From JAFGGG01 sp964638895 (GTDB lineage Bacteria; Spirochaetota; Spirochaetia; SZUA-6; RPPD01), in the NCBI GenBank assembly GCA_964638895.1, contig CAZWYY010000007.1:1-64000 (forward strand): 64,000 bases of DNA. The letters are read 5' to 3'. Made by a program: the position numbers and the translations under genes. Shown in pieces: positions 18,552 through 26,807 of the stretch. Below the pieces are notes generated by a model that saw nothing but the letters and a program-made list of their open reading frames with translations, had not been told where the DNA came from and did no database searches. Every line of letters starts with the position of its first letter. Position 1 is the first letter of the stretch.

Positions 18552-20063
18552 ATGATTAAGAGAGCCATACTGTCGATATTCGTTATTGTTATACTCTGTT
18601 CAGCGGTCTTCGGTCAGGAGGATGACCGAAAGCTGGGTTTCGGGCAGCAGTTTTCCATGAAAGAACTGCCCAAGGACCTGAATCCGCTGGACCTGTTCAA
18701 CCCGATTGACTACCACTGCACACCGGGTGACCTGTACACACTGGAAATCATCGTGGACTTCCAGAGGCACTACAGTTATCCGTTAAACCTGGAAGAATCA
18801 TATAAACTAAATGTCCCGTATATCGGTGTGATCGACGTCAAGGGTATGACCTTCGCCGAGATGCGCCAGAAGGTTGTGAACGGCATCCGCTCCCGCGTTC
18901 CCCTACAGTATGTAGATATCGTACTGAAGATCCCGGCGCATTATGATATATTCGTTTATGGCGGGGTCAACCGGCCCGGGTTCATCAGCGTTATTCCCAT
19001 AAACCGGGTGGCGGACGCCTTGGTTCTGGCCGGGGGCCTGAAAAAAGGAGCCAGTTTCCGTCAGGTCCAGTTGATCAGGGACGGTAAGGTAACCAAACTC
19101 GACCTGTCCGACTACGTGGTAAACGCCGACCTGTCGCAGAACCCCTACCTGAAACGGGGCGACAAGCTTTACGTCCCCTATGCGGAGATAATCGTGAATC
19201 TCAAGGGAGCCGTGAAATACACCGGTTTTTACGAACTGGTGCCCGGAGAGACCCTCCAGGACCTGCTTGATTACGCCGGGGGTACGCTTCCCAATGCCCT
19301 TACCTCAAAAATCGAGGTTCTGGAGGTGGGCCAGGAGGGCAAGTACACCATAAAGACCGTAAGCATAGACCAGGCCAAGAACACGGCCATGCACAACGGA
19401 GACATGATTTCCATCCATTCCTCCTATGAAAGCAGCGAAATGATTATGGCGGAAGGCGCCCTGTTCGGCCTGCCTATAAAGGAAGGCGAACCCGTAAACC
19501 TGATGATAAAGCCCATTCTAGTGAACATCCCCTACTTCCCGGGCATCACGGTGCTTACGCTGCTGGATAACCTGGGAGGACCAACGCCCTTTGCCAGGAG
19601 CAGTGAAAGCTACGTGATCCGCAAGGGAGAGGATGAGAAGATCCCGGTTGACGTGGAAATACTCTGGAAGACCAGGGACGCAAGATACGACCTGACCTTG
19701 AAGCCCGGTGATCACCTTGTTATTCCCATTATGATCCTCAAAGTATTTGTGGCCGGAGAGGTGCGCAGTCCCGGTGAAAAGAACTATATGTCGGGACTCA
19801 CGGTTTCGGACTATTTATTGGCCGCAGGCGGTATCGTGGAAACCGGCGATCCGCACGGGGTGTACCTGCTTTTCCGCGATGGGTCAATGCAGAAGGTGGA
19901 ACTGACCCAGGAAGTGGGTCCGGGCGCGGTATTGTTTGTGGACAAGAACGGCTGGACAAAAACCGAAGATACCCTGACCAGGCTGGCGGTGATCGTGGGT
20001 TTTGCCACCAGTTTATTTATTCTGGCCGATCATGTCTATAGCGCTTACACCAAGCTGAGATAA
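18552..20063 (+). CDS. SLBB-domain polysaccharide-export-type protein
   Basis: A 503-residue exported protein. A signal peptide (IKRAILSIFVIVILCSAVFG) precedes QEDD. A Poly_export-like N-terminal domain follows (about 50-135: YHCTPGDLYTLEI, YIGVIDVKGMTFAEM). At least three SLBB-type repeats come next, beginning FVYGGVNRPGFISV, VNLKGAVKYTGFYELVPGETL and VFVAGEVRSPGEKNYMSG. A hydrophobic helix lies near the C-terminus (about 474-495). Wza-like proteins with this make-up form outer-membrane export channels, but there are no polysaccharide synthesis genes beside it, so the substrate is unknown. Translation appears to lack a Shine-Dalgarno sequence. Confidence 0.83.
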   Translation: MIKRAILSIFVIVILCSAVFGQEDDRKLGFGQQFSMKELPKDLNPLDLFNPIDYHCTPGDLYTLEIIVDFQRHYSYPLNLEESYKLNVPYIGVIDVKGMTFAEMRQKVVNGIRSRVPLQYVDIVLKIPAHYDIFVYGGVNRPGFISVIPINRVADALVLAGGLKKGASFRQVQLIRDGKVTKLDLSDYVVNADLSQNPYLKRGDKLYVPYAEIIVNLKGAVKYTGFYELVPGETLQDLLDYAGGTLPNALTSKIEVLEVGQEGKYTIKTVSIDQAKNTAMHNGDMISIHSSYESSEMIMAEGALFGLPIKEGEPVNLMIKPILVNIPYFPGITVLTLLDNLGGPTPFARSSESYVIRKGEDEKIPVDVEILWKTRDARYDLTLKPGDHLVIPIMILKVFVAGEVRSPGEKNYMSGLTVSDYLLAAGGIVETGDPHGVYLLFRDGSMQKVELTQEVGPGAVLFVDKNGWTKTEDTLTRLAVIVGFATSLFILADHVYSAYTKLR

Positions 20064-20072
20064 TCCTCTTTA

Positions 20073-21008
20073 TTACTCTCCGCCGCCTTGCCCTTTTAAC
20101 ATACCACGGATAATATTCATGATCGATGTGATGTCCGAAAGGTCCAGGGGCAAAATAAGCTGCGTGTTCTTGCGGGCCAGTTTCCGGAGCTCCGCGATGT
20201 AATTTTCCGCGATACGCAGGGTAACCGCGTCCTCGCCGCCCCTGTTTTTAATGGAAGCGGAGACCTTCTCGATCCCAAAGGCCGTGGCCTTGCAGATGGC
20301 CAGGATTTCCTTGGCCTTGCCCTCCGCTTCATTGATCAGGCGTTCTTTTTCACCCTCACTGCGGTTGATCATGTCACTCATGTTTCCCAGGGATTTGTTT
20401 ATCTGGGCCTGCATCTTGCCCTGGCTTTCGGCGATCTTGGCGCGTTTGATGCGCTCGGATTCCATCTGTACTTCCATAACGTGGAGGATCTCTCTGGGCA
20501 CCGTGATATTCTGGATCTCGTACCGGGTCACCTTCACGCCCCAGGGGTCCGAGGCCTCGTCCACGCTTTTTACCACCTGCGCGTTGATGTTGTTGCGTTC
20601 CTCAAAAGTGGTGTCCAGGTTCATCTTGCCGATGACAGAGCGCATGGTGGTCTGCGCCAGCTGGATGGACCCCACCTGGAAATTTTCGATGCCGTAACTG
20701 GCATTGCGCGGGTCCACAACCTTGAAATACAATATGCCGTTCACCTCCACCCGCACGTTGTCCTTGGTAATGCAGGGCTGGGCCGGAACGTCGATGGCGC
20801 GTTCCTTAAGGTTGTGGACGTACCTCACCTTCTCTATAAAGGGGACCAGGATATGGAACCCCGCGCCCAGGGTTTTAACGTATTTGCCCAAACGCTCGAT
20901 TACCAGCGCGGTCTGGTTGGGTACGATACGCACGCTGCGCAGAAGCCCGATCAAAACGATCAACCCCAAAAATGAACTGATAAAAATACCTATTGCGTTT
21001 CCCAACAT
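20073..21008 (-). CDS. SPFH/stomatin-like membrane protein (downstream paralogue)
   Basis: A 311-residue protein of the QmcA/stomatin type. An N-terminal membrane helix (about 5-25) is followed by the SPFH domain: RIVPNQTALVIERLGKYVKTLGAGFHILVPF, shared with its neighbour in pattern, then SDPWGVKVTRYEIQNITVP. A coiled coil rich in Glu, Lys and Ala comes next (about 180-240) and a C-terminal helix. Such proteins oligomerise into membrane scaffolds. The ATG at 21008 shares one base with the stop of the upstream paralogue (TGATG) and has AAGGAGGT before it; a GTG at 21011 is the alternative. Confidence 0.85.
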   Translation of the reverse strand: MLGNAIGIFISSFLGLIVLIGLLRSVRIVPNQTALVIERLGKYVKTLGAGFHILVPFIEKVRYVHNLKERAIDVPAQPCITKDNVRVEVNGILYFKVVDPRNASYGIENFQVGSIQLAQTTMRSVIGKMNLDTTFEERNNINAQVVKSVDEASDPWGVKVTRYEIQNITVPREILHVMEVQMESERIKRAKIAESQGKMQAQINKSLGNMSDMINRSEGEKERLINEAEGKAKEILAICKATAFGIEKVSASIKNRGGEDAVTLRIAENYIAELRKLARKNTQLILPLDLSDITSIMNIIRGMLKGQGGGE

Positions 21009-21958
21009 CACGACACCTCCTTGGGTTGTACGGGCTTCTCCGGTGAGGCGCCCATGATTATGGAGCGCAGGAAGCTTTTTAGATTGGCCAGATCCGCCGG
21101 CAGAATGGAGGTTGTGGCGTTTTCTATAATGGTGCCGAACTCGGCAATAAACTGCTCCGCGATGCGCATGGAGACCGCGGTTTTGCCCTTGGGCAGCGTG
21201 GTGGCCTTGGCGATCTCGGCGATGCCTTCCGCGGTGGCCTCGGCCACCAGGGAAATAGCTCTGGCCCTGCCTTCGGATTGATTTATGCGCTTCTGCCGTT
21301 CGGCCTTGCTCGTGTTGATGGCCTCCTGCTTGTGCCCCAGGGAGATATTGATGACCGCCTCCTTTTCGCCCTCGCTTAGAAGGATCTCGGCGCGTTTTTC
21401 CCGTTCGGCCCGCACCTGTTTTTCCATGGCTTCCTGTACGGTGTGCGACGGGGTGATGTCCCGAATCTCATAACGGGTTACCTTGATGCCCCAGGGGTCC
21501 GAGGCCTCGTCCACGGCCTGCACGATGGAGCTGTTAAGCGTGTCCCGTTCTGAAAAACTACGGTCAAGCTCGATCTTGCCCATCTCCGAGCGCATGGTGG
21601 TCTGGGCCAGTTGGCTGGTGGCGAACCTGTAGTTTTCAATCCCGTAGCTGGCCTTTACCGCGTCCACAACCTTAAGGTAAAGGATGCCGTCCACCTCCAC
21701 CTGCACATTGTCCTTGGTAATACAGAGCTGCGGCGCCACGTCTATGACCTGTTCCTTGAGTGTGTGCTTATAGGCTATGCGCTGCACCAGAGGGGCGATC
21801 ACGTGAAAGCCGGCCTCCAGGGTCTTTTGGTATTTGCCGAACTGCTCCACAATAAAAGCGGATTTTTCCGGTACGATATAAATTATTTTGGAAAAAATCA
21901 GGGCGGCCACACCCAGGGAAAGCGCGGCGATCAGCGCCCCCAACAAGGTTTGTTCCAT
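21008..21958 (-). CDS. SPFH/stomatin-like membrane protein (upstream paralogue)
   Basis: A 316-residue SPFH protein: N-terminal membrane helix (about 5-25), IVPEKSAFIVEQFGKY, AGFHVIAPLVQRI, SDPWGIKVTRYEIRDITP, then a coiled coil (REKRAEILLSEGEKEAVIN). It is clearly paralogous to the next gene, and the pair probably forms a mixed ring or scaffold. AAAGGAG precedes the ATG. A copy of the dispersed hairpin repeat separates it from nfeD upstream, so nfeD and the SPFH pair may not be fully co-transcribed. Confidence 0.86.
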   Translation of the reverse strand: MEQTLLGALIAALSLGVAALIFSKIIYIVPEKSAFIVEQFGKYQKTLEAGFHVIAPLVQRIAYKHTLKEQVIDVAPQLCITKDNVQVEVDGILYLKVVDAVKASYGIENYRFATSQLAQTTMRSEMGKIELDRSFSERDTLNSSIVQAVDEASDPWGIKVTRYEIRDITPSHTVQEAMEKQVRAEREKRAEILLSEGEKEAVINISLGHKQEAINTSKAERQKRINQSEGRARAISLVAEATAEGIAEIAKATTLPKGKTAVSMRIAEQFIAEFGTIIENATTSILPADLANLKSFLRSIIMGASPEKPVQPKEVS

Positions 21959-22022
21959 CTTGTACTCCTTTCCGGTTTTGTAATATCTACGCCGTGTCCG
22001 GCGGATGTATCTGCCTGCTTAT

Positions 22023-22073
22023 AAAAAAGCCACCCATTGGAAGCGATAGCGGAGGCTTTGCAGGTGGTTTTTT
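22023..22073. repeat. dispersed hairpin repeat, copy A
   Basis: Arms CCACC and GGTGG flanked by A6 and T6 enclose the core TTGGAAGCGATAGCGGAG. On the minus strand it follows nfeD directly, overlapping its stop codon, and would fold as a terminator. The A/T tracts on both sides make it bidirectional. Confidence 0.7.
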
Positions 22074-22524
22074 ATTCCCGTTTGGAAACGATAAGCGTCA
22101 GGTTTTCCTTTTTCATGATTTCCACCACGTCACCGGGATTGACGGGCTCGTCATAGGTAACCGCCTTCCAGGTGGTTCCCTGGAAGGTGACGCGGCCCGG
22201 ATGGTTTTCCCTGATGGCCTCGGTCACAGTGGCCAGTTTGCCCCTGAACTCCTCTTCGTCGTCGGATTGGATTAACCGGCCGCGGAAGGTGCCGCGGAAG
22301 AAGCGCCGTAAAAAACCCAGTGATAAAAAACTGGTAACAAGCCAGATGATAATCTGCAGGGGAATCTGCGTATCCAGACCCGGGACAAGCCAGCATAAAA
22401 GTGAGGTGAGCAGCGCGCCGGCACCGAAGAAAAAAATCACAAAACCGGGCATCACAAACTCTAAGCCGATAAACAGCAGACCCAGAAAGAGCCAGATATA
22501 CGGTGCCAATGAGAAAAAATCCAT
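22072..22524 (-). CDS. NfeD-like membrane protein
   Basis: A 150-residue protein of the short NfeD (NfeD1b) type. Two or three membrane helices lie in residues about 5-72, with the pattern LFIGLEFVMPGFVIFFFGAGAL. A C-terminal OB-fold domain follows (about 90-148: GKLATVTEAIRENHPGRV, VNPGDVVEI). NfeD proteins partner with SPFH proteins, and two SPFH genes follow. An AGGAG abuts the ATG, which is unusually close. The gene starts 52 nt after htpG ends. Confidence 0.85.
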   Translation of the reverse strand: MDFFSLAPYIWLFLGLLFIGLEFVMPGFVIFFFGAGALLTSLLCWLVPGLDTQIPLQIIIWLVTSFLSLGFLRRFFRGTFRGRLIQSDDEEEFRGKLATVTEAIRENHPGRVTFQGTTWKAVTYDEPVNPGDVVEIMKKENLTLIVSKRE

Positions 22525-22576
22525 CTCCTCAGACTAATGCCTAACCATGCTCCTTGTCAATCGAAAATTGCAGGTG

Positions 22577-24424
22577 TTACAGCGCCAGCGTGGTCAGGCG
22601 ATTGACCCGCTTGATAAACTCACTGGGGTTCTTCAGGGGCACGCCTTCCACCAACAGGGCCTGGTCCAAGAGCAGCCGCGCCACGTCTCCGAAAAGCGTT
22701 TCATCCTTAAGCTCCGCCAGCTTTTTTACAATCTCGTGCGTTGGGTTTATTTCCAGAATGGGTTTGAACTCCGGCGTGTCCTTCTGGCCCAGGGCTTTCA
22801 TCAAATGCTGCATCTGCACCGTTGGGTCGTTTTCATCGGCCACCACGCAGGATGGGGAGTCGCTCAGGCGCGAGCTGGCCTTTACGTCCTTGACCGCGTC
22901 CGCCAGTATCTTCTTTATTCGTTTTACCAGCGGCTCGATCTCTTTCTCGGATTTCTTGTCCTGTTCGGTTTTCAGGTCTTCGGCCGCGTCCTTCCTGTTG
23001 ACCGCCTTCAGGTCGATTTCCTTGTACTTGCCGATGGTGGGGATGACAAGCTCGTCGATTTCATCGTCCATGATGAGGACCTCTATCTCCTTGTCCTTAT
23101 ACATTTCCAGCAGGGGGGAGTTCCGCAGGTTCGCCTCGTTCCCGCCCGTAATGTAATAAACGGCCTTTTGATCGGGTTTCATGCGCAGCTTGTATTCCGC
23201 AAGGCTCGTATACCCGTCTTCCTTTGTTGATTTGAAGCGCATCAGATCCAGCAGGGTCTCCCTGTTGGCGAAGTCCTGATACAGGCCCTCTTTCAGCGGT
23301 TTGCGAAACTCCTCATAGAACTTGATATATTTTTCCTTATCCAGGCTGAGTTTGGCCAGCTCCCCGAGGATTTTCTTTACCGAGGCGGATTTGATATTCA
23401 CCAGGACGCGGTTTTGCTGCAACATCTCCCGGCTTACATTCAGGGGTAGGTCGTCCGAATCGATAACGCCCCTGATAAAGCGCAGGTAGGGCGGCAGTAG
23501 TTCCTTTTCGTCGTCGGTGATGAACACGCGTTTAACGTACAGCTTCACCCCCGGCTTGTAATCCGAATAAAACAGGTCGAACGGCGCCTTGGCCGGAACA
23601 AAAAACAGGGTCGTATACTGCAGGGCCCCCTCGGCCTGGGTGTGCAGGTAAAGCAGGGGGTCTTCGGTATCGTGGCTGATGGTTTTGTAGAACTCAATGT
23701 ACTCCTTTTCCGTAAGCTCGGCCTTGGGGCGTTTCCAGAGGGCCGAGGCCGAGTTTATCTGCTCCTCCTTGACCTGTCCCTTGCCCTTTTCCTTTTCCTC
23801 CCGATAGTGGAGGTAGATGGGAAACGGAATATGATTGGAGTACTTCTTTACGATGCTTTCGATCTCCCAGCGGTTGGCGTACTGCACTCCCTCGTCGTTC
23901 AGGTGCATGGTCACGGTGGTGCCGTTCCCGGGGCGCGTTCCCTCCTGAATATCGAACCCGCCCTTGCCGTCGCTGGTCCATTTATGGGCCGCATCCTGGC
24001 CCGCCTTGCGGCTTACCACCTCCACCTTGTCGGAGACCATGAAGATGGAATAGAAGCCCACGCCGAACTGGCCGATGAGGTTGGTGTCGATCTTGGCGGC
24101 GTCTTTGATGTTCTGTAAAAAGCTTTTGGTCCCCGAGTTGGCAATCGTCCCCAGGTTGACAACCAGGTCGTTTTCATCCATGCCTATGCCGCTGTCTCTT
24201 ACGGTCATGGTTTTGCCTTCCTGATCGAATTCAATGTCGATCCGGGGGGTAAAACTCATGTTCTTGAACGCCTCTTCGGTCAGGGTCAGGTACTTTAGCT
24301 TGTCCAGGGCGTCGGAGGCATTAGAGATCAGTTCTCTTAAGAATATTTCCTTGTGGGAATAAAGGGAATGGATAATCAGGTCCAAAAGCTGAGTTATCTC
24401 GGTTTTAAACTTGTGCTTTCCCAT
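22577..24424 (-). CDS. htpG: Hsp90-family chaperone HtpG
   Basis: A 615-residue chaperone. The GHKL ATPase domain begins FKTEITQLLDLIIHSLYSH and contains IFLRELISNASDALDKL, DSGIGMDENDL and GQFGVGFYS. The middle domain has LYVKRVFI and LPLNVSREMLQQNR. The C-terminal dimerisation domain ends in ordinary residues without an MEEVD tail. The length fits bacterial HtpG. It acts in protein folding in the cytosol. A GGAG site precedes the ATG by about 12 nt and the upstream region is AT-rich. Confidence 0.96.
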   Translation of the reverse strand: MGKHKFKTEITQLLDLIIHSLYSHKEIFLRELISNASDALDKLKYLTLTEEAFKNMSFTPRIDIEFDQEGKTMTVRDSGIGMDENDLVVNLGTIANSGTKSFLQNIKDAAKIDTNLIGQFGVGFYSIFMVSDKVEVVSRKAGQDAAHKWTSDGKGGFDIQEGTRPGNGTTVTMHLNDEGVQYANRWEIESIVKKYSNHIPFPIYLHYREEKEKGKGQVKEEQINSASALWKRPKAELTEKEYIEFYKTISHDTEDPLLYLHTQAEGALQYTTLFFVPAKAPFDLFYSDYKPGVKLYVKRVFITDDEKELLPPYLRFIRGVIDSDDLPLNVSREMLQQNRVLVNIKSASVKKILGELAKLSLDKEKYIKFYEEFRKPLKEGLYQDFANRETLLDLMRFKSTKEDGYTSLAEYKLRMKPDQKAVYYITGGNEANLRNSPLLEMYKDKEIEVLIMDDEIDELVIPTIGKYKEIDLKAVNRKDAAEDLKTEQDKKSEKEIEPLVKRIKKILADAVKDVKASSRLSDSPSCVVADENDPTVQMQHLMKALGQKDTPEFKPILEINPTHEIVKKLAELKDETLFGDVARLLLDQALLVEGVPLKNPSEFIKRVNRLTTLAL

Positions 24425-24534
24425 GGGTTGTACGCTCCTTTTTTCTCCTTTTTATGTGTTCATTAATATACAAAGTATATTTAAATTTGAAAAGTCCGTA
24501 TTTCAGCAATTTTAAATTTATACCATGTCAGAAA

Positions 24535-24628
24535 CACATACCACAACCAAAGTTTGTGGTATGTGGGGGGGCGCCTTTCAGGCGCTGTGGGTGGGCTGGT
24601 CGGGAAGCTCCGCTTCCCTGCTCGCCCA
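24535..24628. other. GC-rich structured block (possible ncRNA or palindromic element)
   Basis: Three hairpins in a row. CACATACCACAA (24535-24546) pairs perfectly with TTGTGGTATGTG (24554-24565). GCGCCT (24571-24576) pairs with AGGCGC (24580-24585). GGGAAGC (24602-24608) pairs with GCTTCCC (24612-24618), inside an outer pair TGGGC/GCCCA (24592-24596, 24624-24628). There is no T-run, so these are not ordinary terminators. Confidence 0.5.
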
Positions 24629-24640
24629 TGCAGCCAGGGG

Positions 24641-24718
24641 AAAAAGCCAACACCATTTAACCGTGCTTTCCAGTTAAAACCAAAGGTATCGTTACCGCTT
24701 CCAAGTGGTGGCTTTTTT
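24641..24718. repeat. dispersed hairpin repeat, copy B
   Basis: Left arm AAAAAGCCAACACCA (24641-24655), right arm TGGTGGCTTTTTT, with the core ACCGCTTCCAAG, which is the reverse complement of the core in copy A. It lies between two divergent genes, unlike the other copies. Confidence 0.55.
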
Positions 24719-24854
24719 CGTTGCGAGCCAACCAGAAAGGCTTTTTATTTTAGCCGTAGTTTAAGCACAGTGTGACGCGGTGCGGCCCGCGACGGCAAAG
24801 AAGTGGCGGCCCGGCCGGGATTGTGAGAGCATTGCCGCGCTACGACTCTATTAC

Positions 24855-24883
24855 TTGCATAAAAACCGGCTACAGTATAGAAT
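24855..24883 (+). promoter_or_regulatory. candidate promoter of the malate/lactate dehydrogenase
   Basis: TTGCAT (24855-24860), 17-nt spacer, TAGAAT (24878-24883). The ATG at 24918 is about 28 nt after the expected start site, with CGGAGG (24901-24906) in the leader. Confidence 0.55.
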
Positions 24884-24917
24884 CAGGCACACTAAAAACG
24901 CGGAGGAAGCGATTTAT

Positions 24918-26036
24918 ATGGCTGAAGATATTTCCTGGGTTTCCCTGGAACTGCTGGAACGATTTATGAGAGAGGTGTTTACCAGGATAGGCATCCCTCC
25001 CGAGGACGCCCGGGTGTGCGCCGAGGTATTGATTGAATCCGACAGGCGTGGTATAGATTCGCACGGCATAAGCCGTTTTAAACATATTTATATTGATCGC
25101 ATAAAAAGCGGCATTATTAATCCGGTAACCTCGATTGAGGTGGTGAGAGAAGGGTCTACCACTGCGGTGGTAGACGGTCATAACGGAATGGGACAGGTAA
25201 TCGCCAAAAGATCCATGCAGATGGCCATCGACAAGGCCAAACAGTACGGGATGGGAATGGTTGTTGTGCGCAACTCCAATCATTTCGGCATTGCCGGATA
25301 CTATGCGCTTATGGCCATAAAACAGGACATGATAGGCATGGTAGGCACCAATGCCCGCCCCTCGGTCGCTCCCACCTTCGGCGTGGAAAATATGCTGGGC
25401 ACGAATCCCCTCACCGTGGGGCTGCCCACGGATGAACCGTTTCCCTTTGTGCTCGATTGTGCATCCTCCATTACCCAAAGGGGCAAGGTGGAGGTGCTGG
25501 CTCGGCTCGGACAGGAACTCCCGCAGGGCCTGGTCATCGATAAAAACGGGCGCTCAAAAACGGACAGCGTACAGGTCTTGGATGATCTTATCAGCGGTGA
25601 GGCGGCCCTGGTACCATTGGGCGGGATCGGCGAGGACACCGGGGGGTATAAGGGGTACGGATACTCCACGTTTGTGGAGATTCTAAGCGCCGCCCTGCAA
25701 AACGGCGCGTTTCTAAAGGCGTTATCCGGTTTTAAGAACGGGGAAAAAACCACCTATAAGCTGGGTCACTTTTTCATGGCCGTGGATATCGCCGCGTTTA
25801 TCGAGCCCGGCGGGTTCAAGAAAACCGCGGGCGCCATTCTGCGGCAGTTGCGGGCCTCCAAGAAAATGCCGGGCCATGAGCGGATTTATACGGCGGGTGA
25901 AAAGGAGTACGAGGCCTGCCTGCAGCGCGCCAGGCAGGGTGTACCGCTGGACGCGGGAATACAAAGGCAGATAAGCCAGCTGAAGCGGGAGTTCGGCCTG
26001 GATGACTGCGTGTTTCCTTTTGAGGAAAACCCCTGA
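24918..26036 (+). CDS. malate/L-lactate/ureidoglycolate dehydrogenase family (Ldh2)
   Basis: A 372-residue NAD(P)H-dependent 2-keto-acid reductase of the type-2 malate/lactate dehydrogenase family, unrelated to classical LDH. Conserved parts are DRRGIDSHGISRF with the catalytic His, VDGHNGMGQV, VVVRNSNHFGIAGYYA, GTNPLTVGLPT and GGYKGYGYSTFVEIL. The substrate may be malate, lactate, sulfolactate or ureidoglycolate and cannot be fixed from sequence. The ATG at 24918 has CGGAGG 11 nt upstream. The biotin ligase gene begins 9 nt after its stop. Confidence 0.9.
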   Translation: MAEDISWVSLELLERFMREVFTRIGIPPEDARVCAEVLIESDRRGIDSHGISRFKHIYIDRIKSGIINPVTSIEVVREGSTTAVVDGHNGMGQVIAKRSMQMAIDKAKQYGMGMVVVRNSNHFGIAGYYALMAIKQDMIGMVGTNARPSVAPTFGVENMLGTNPLTVGLPTDEPFPFVLDCASSITQRGKVEVLARLGQELPQGLVIDKNGRSKTDSVQVLDDLISGEAALVPLGGIGEDTGGYKGYGYSTFVEILSAALQNGAFLKALSGFKNGEKTTYKLGHFFMAVDIAAFIEPGGFKKTAGAILRQLRASKKMPGHERIYTAGEKEYEACLQRARQGVPLDAGIQRQISQLKREFGLDDCVFPFEENP

Positions 26037-26045
26037 AAGACCATA

Positions 26046-26807
26046 ATGCGGCAAGGCATGCAGAGACTCCCCTTCAACTCCCCATGGAACAACGCCCCCG
26101 TTTATTACCGTGAGGTCACCTCGTCCACTATGCATGACGCGGAGTCCGTACTCGGTCTGCCTGATGCCCACGGCAGTGTGGTCACGGCCGATTTCCAGAC
26201 CCATGGCCGGGGCAGGTTTGCAACCAGCGCGTGGGAGTCGGAAAAGGCCCTCAATCTCTTGTTTACCCTGGTGCTGGCCAGGACTAGCGTGCGCCATCCG
26301 GAATCACTTGTTCCGCTGCTCATGGGCCTGGGTGTGGCGCGCGCCATCGAAAGCCTGTTTCACGCGCCCGTGAGTATTAAATGGCCCAATGACGTCATGA
26401 TATACGGAAAAAAAACGGCGGGCATCCTTTGTCTGGGAAAAAAAGATTTTTTGCTTACCGGTGTGGGGATAAACTGCAACCAGACCCGCTTTTCCCAAAA
26501 CCGGGACCGGACGACCTCGCTGGTCCTTGAATACGGCCGGGAGGTAGACAGAACCGGCCTGTTAAAACAGTGCCTGCTGTCCTTTAAACAGGAGCTGGAC
26601 GCCGCGGACTGGCGGCCTGACCTGGAAGCACGCCTGTTCCTAAAAGGAAAATCATGCCTGGTCATTCACCGCGGGCCGGGTGATGAAACCCGTGAACGGG
26701 GAGTTATTCTAGGGATCGGCGGGCACGGAGAGCTGATCCTCAAACCGGACAACGCGGACGCGCCCAGACGCTTTTTTTCCGCTGAGCTCAGTATCATGAG
26801 TGGGTAA
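26046..26807 (+). CDS. birA: biotin-protein ligase, monofunctional
   Basis: A 253-residue class I biotin ligase without an N-terminal DNA-binding domain. Motifs are TSSTMHDA, QTHGRGRF (the adenylate-binding loop), IKWPNDVMIYGKKTAGIL and GVGINCNQ, followed by a small C-terminal SH3-like domain. It activates biotin with ATP and attaches it to carboxylase carrier lysines. The start may be 26046 or the ATG at 26058, which is better spaced from GGCAAGG. Its 3' end overlaps the convergent 581-aa gene by 14 nt. Confidence 0.87.
   Translation: MRQGMQRLPFNSPWNNAPVYYREVTSSTMHDAESVLGLPDAHGSVVTADFQTHGRGRFATSAWESEKALNLLFTLVLARTSVRHPESLVPLLMGLGVARAIESLFHAPVSIKWPNDVMIYGKKTAGILCLGKKDFLLTGVGINCNQTRFSQNRDRTTSLVLEYGREVDRTGLLKQCLLSFKQELDAADWRPDLEARLFLKGKSCLVIHRGPGDETRERGVILGIGGHGELILKPDNADAPRRFFSAELSIMSG

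Larger units (their letters stand above)
24425..24917. other. 493-nt intergenic region with hairpins and a repeat copy
   Basis: No gene is supported. It holds an AT-rich part next to htpG (24425-24530), a G/C-rich block with nested hairpins (24535-24628), copy B of the dispersed repeat (24641-24718) and a promoter for the dehydrogenase gene (24855-24883). Open frames here lack ribosome-binding sites and recognisable products. Confidence 0.6.
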
